Positions 62,247 to 64,000 of a stretch of 64,000 nucleotides of DNA are shown in pieces. The stretch is from Desulfobacterium sp. Lineage in GTDB: Bacteria; Desulfobacterota; Desulfobacteria; Desulfobacterales; Desulfobacteraceae. Below the pieces are notes generated by a model. It ran no database searches, was not told the DNA's origin, and worked only from the letters and a program-made list of their open reading frames with translations. The first letter of the stretch is position 1; each line of letters opens with the position of its first letter. Location: NCBI GenBank assembly GCA_016342325.1, contig JAEINR010000015.1:1-64000 (forward strand), written 5' to 3'. The position numbers and the translations under genes were made by a program.

Positions 62247-64000
62247 ATGAAATCATCAACCGTTCTTGGCATTGATATCGGTTCCGTTTCGGTTTCGGTG
62301 GTCGAACTGAACCCAAAGAAAGAGCTTGTAAATTCGGGCAGCGTTTTTCACCACGGCAGCATCAACCCATGCCTTGAGTCCCTCCTGTCGACCATGGACC
62401 TTTCCAGGGTCAAACGCGTTGCCGCCACCGCTTCCACGCCTGACACGGTAAAGCGGGATGTGGAGGTGGATGACCAGGTGGCCATCATCCGGGCTGCCAA
62501 ACACTTCCACCCCACCATGGGGTCCATCCTCAACGTGGGCGGCGAAAAGTTCAGCCTCAGCCTCTTTGACACGGCCGGCAACTATACAGGATCAAAGACC
62601 AACACCTCCTGTGCCGCCGGCACCGGAAGCTTCCTGGATCAGCAGGCCGGCCGCCTTGAGCTTGAAACCGCAGATCGCTTAAGCCAGGCCGCCTGCCAAA
62701 ACGCCCAGGGCATTCCCGACATCGCCACCCGGTGCGCCGTATTTGCCAAAACCGACCTGATCCATGCCCAGCAGGAGGGGTTTTCCGTTCCCCAGATCTC
62801 CGAAGGCCTCTGCCAAGGGCTTGCCCGGAACATCTTTAACACGGTTTTCACAAATGGCGACATCAGACCCCCGGTGATCTTCTGCGGGGGCGTATCAAAA
62901 AACGAATCCGTACGCACCCATCTTGCCGCCCTGGTTGATGCCCCCCTTGTCTGTGACGATAATTCCCATCTTTATGGGGCGGTGGGAGCGGCCCTGGCAG
63001 GAATTGAACAGCTCAACACCCTTTCAGGAGACCATGGCCCCTATACCTGCCCCAGGGACATACTGTTGCCTTCGGAACGAACGGACAACGCCTCCTACCC
63101 GCCCCTGAGCCTTACCCTGTCGAACTATCCTGATTTTAAGAGCTTTAAATCCTTTGTACGCCACGGGGTTGAAAACGACATCTATCTGGATCCAAAAAAC
63201 CTGGGTTCGGACAAGGCCTATCTTGGCATGGATGTAGGGTCCACCAGCACCAAGGGCGTTATCATCACGGACACGGGAACCGTGGTGGCCGGATTTTACA
63301 CACGGACCGCATCAAAACCTGTGGACGCCGTCCAGAAGATCTTCAGGGCCATGGACGATTTCATCAACCTCTATGACCTTTCCATCACCGTCATGGGTTG
63401 CGGCACCACAGGGTCGGGCAGGAAACTCTCCGGCGGCATCATCGGGGCCGACCTGATACTGGATGAAATCACCGCCCATTCCAGGGCCGCCTATGAGCTC
63501 AACAACGACGTGGACACCATCATCGAGATCGGCGGTCAGGATGCCAAGTTCACCACCATGAAAAACGGTGTCGTGACCTCATCGTTCATGAACACAGTGT
63601 GCGCCGCAGGCACCGGCAGCTTTATCGAAGAGCAGGCCTCAAAACTGGACTGCCCCCTTAGGGAATACTCCAACCGGACCGAAGGCATCCGCGCCCCCGT
63701 GTCAAGCGACCGTTGCACCGTGTTCATGGAGCGGGACATGAACCACTTTCTTTCAGAAGGATTCAACGTCGACGAGGTTTTAGCCTCGGCCCTGCACTCG
63801 GTCCGGGACAACTACATCTCCAAGGTCGCATCCATGGCCAAAATCGGCACCACGGTCCTGTTCCAGGGCGCAACCGCAAAGAACCGGGCCCTGGTCGCAG
63901 CCTTTGAGCAGAAACTGAAAAAACCGATCCACGTCTCCGAATACTGCCACCTCACCGGCGCCCTGGGGGTTGCCCTGACCCTCAAGGACCAGGGGGTAAC
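62247..64000 (+). CDS. BadF/BadG/HgdC-type 2-hydroxyacyl-CoA dehydratase activase (partial)
   Basis: The frame is open to the right edge (584 codons seen). It holds two ASKHA ATPase modules: residues about 7-270 (VLGIDIGSVSVSVVE, CAAGTGSFLDQQ) and about 325 to the end (YLGMDVGSTSTKGVIIT, EIGGQDAKFTTM, NTVCAAGTGSFIEEQ). Such activases use ATP to inject an electron from a [4Fe-4S] cluster into dehydratases or benzoyl-CoA-type reductases; CAAGT provides cluster Cys. The double-module form usually continues into a large C-terminal part annotated DUF2229/CoA enzyme activase, here outside the window. The partner enzyme is therefore unknown. Confidence 0.88.
   Translation, partial: MKSSTVLGIDIGSVSVSVVELNPKKELVNSGSVFHHGSINPCLESLLSTMDLSRVKRVAATASTPDTVKRDVEVDDQVAIIRAAKHFHPTMGSILNVGGEKFSLSLFDTAGNYTGSKTNTSCAAGTGSFLDQQAGRLELETADRLSQAACQNAQGIPDIATRCAVFAKTDLIHAQQEGFSVPQISEGLCQGLARNIFNTVFTNGDIRPPVIFCGGVSKNESVRTHLAALVDAPLVCDDNSHLYGAVGAALAGIEQLNTLSGDHGPYTCPRDILLPSERTDNASYPPLSLTLSNYPDFKSFKSFVRHGVENDIYLDPKNLGSDKAYLGMDVGSTSTKGVIITDTGTVVAGFYTRTASKPVDAVQKIFRAMDDFINLYDLSITVMGCGTTGSGRKLSGGIIGADLILDEITAHSRAAYELNNDVDTIIEIGGQDAKFTTMKNGVVTSSFMNTVCAAGTGSFIEEQASKLDCPLREYSNRTEGIRAPVSSDRCTVFMERDMNHFLSEGFNVDEVLASALHSVRDNYISKVASMAKIGTTVLFQGATAKNRALVAAFEQKLKKPIHVSEYCHLTGALGVALTLKDQGV

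Overview
The window looks like chromosome of an anaerobic sulfate-reducing Desulfobacterota bacterium, most likely Desulfobacteraceae. The evidence is a DsrC with both C-terminal cysteines, a siroheme decarboxylase (Ahb) subunit, a PxxKW-type Cys-rich protein, an HdrA/FlxABCD electron-bifurcation cluster, an archaeal-type early shikimate pathway, and three apparent selenocysteine genes. The genus call is inference.

Left part, minus strand (1-21.9 kb). The first bases are the 5' end of a 16S rRNA gene with its leader and promoter. A truncated tyrA lies next to it. Then comes a tightly overlapping aromatic amino acid operon (gene order 5' to 3': ADTH synthase, DHQ synthase II, pheA, aroE, aroA, aroK, aroC, tyrA'). 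It is preceded by a leader peptide almost wholly made of Phe/Tyr codons and a terminator/antiterminator: a transcription attenuator. Upstream lie a CNNM/CorC-type membrane protein and an envelope block: lpxB, lpxI, lpxA, lpxD, ompH, bamA, lolD, lolC, then lysS, a sensor kinase and pilC.

Middle (22-48 kb). Mixed housekeeping genes (acyltransferase, DHH-CBS-tRNA nucleotidyltransferase, trpS, a pseudouridine synthase, argJ) lead to an accessory island at about 28.6-36.6 kb. The island holds a secreted beta-helix protein with a perfect 630-bp tandem duplication, a secreted Rhs protein with a Cys-rich variable C-terminus, a lipoprotein that could be its immunity partner, and an orphan Rhs C-terminal cassette. 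Next are a small dual-CXXC selenoprotein coupled to truA, a polar amino acid ABC transporter lacking its ATPase, a ClC protein, an aminotransferase, a PxxKW protein, kdsD, pfk, an LpoA-like lipoprotein and miaA.

Right part (48.3-64 kb). An energy-metabolism operon encodes a giant selenocysteine HdrA fused with a GltD-like module, a selenocysteine FlxD (MvhD-like), two Fe-S proteins (FlxC/FlxB-like) and an FAD/NAD(P)H-binding FlxA. A separately transcribed dsrC follows. An Ahb subunit and a nitrilase-family protein come next, then an Mla phospholipid transport operon (mlaE-F-D-C-A, minus strand), a ribbon-helix-helix protein and the start of a BadF/HgdC-type dehydratase activase that runs off the window.

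The strongest points are the Phe/Tyr attenuator and the three UGA codons, each followed by a hairpin whose apical loop begins exactly 22 nt after the UGA. No tRNA gene, CRISPR array or insertion sequence was recognised, and no gene-free stretch exceeds 300 bases.
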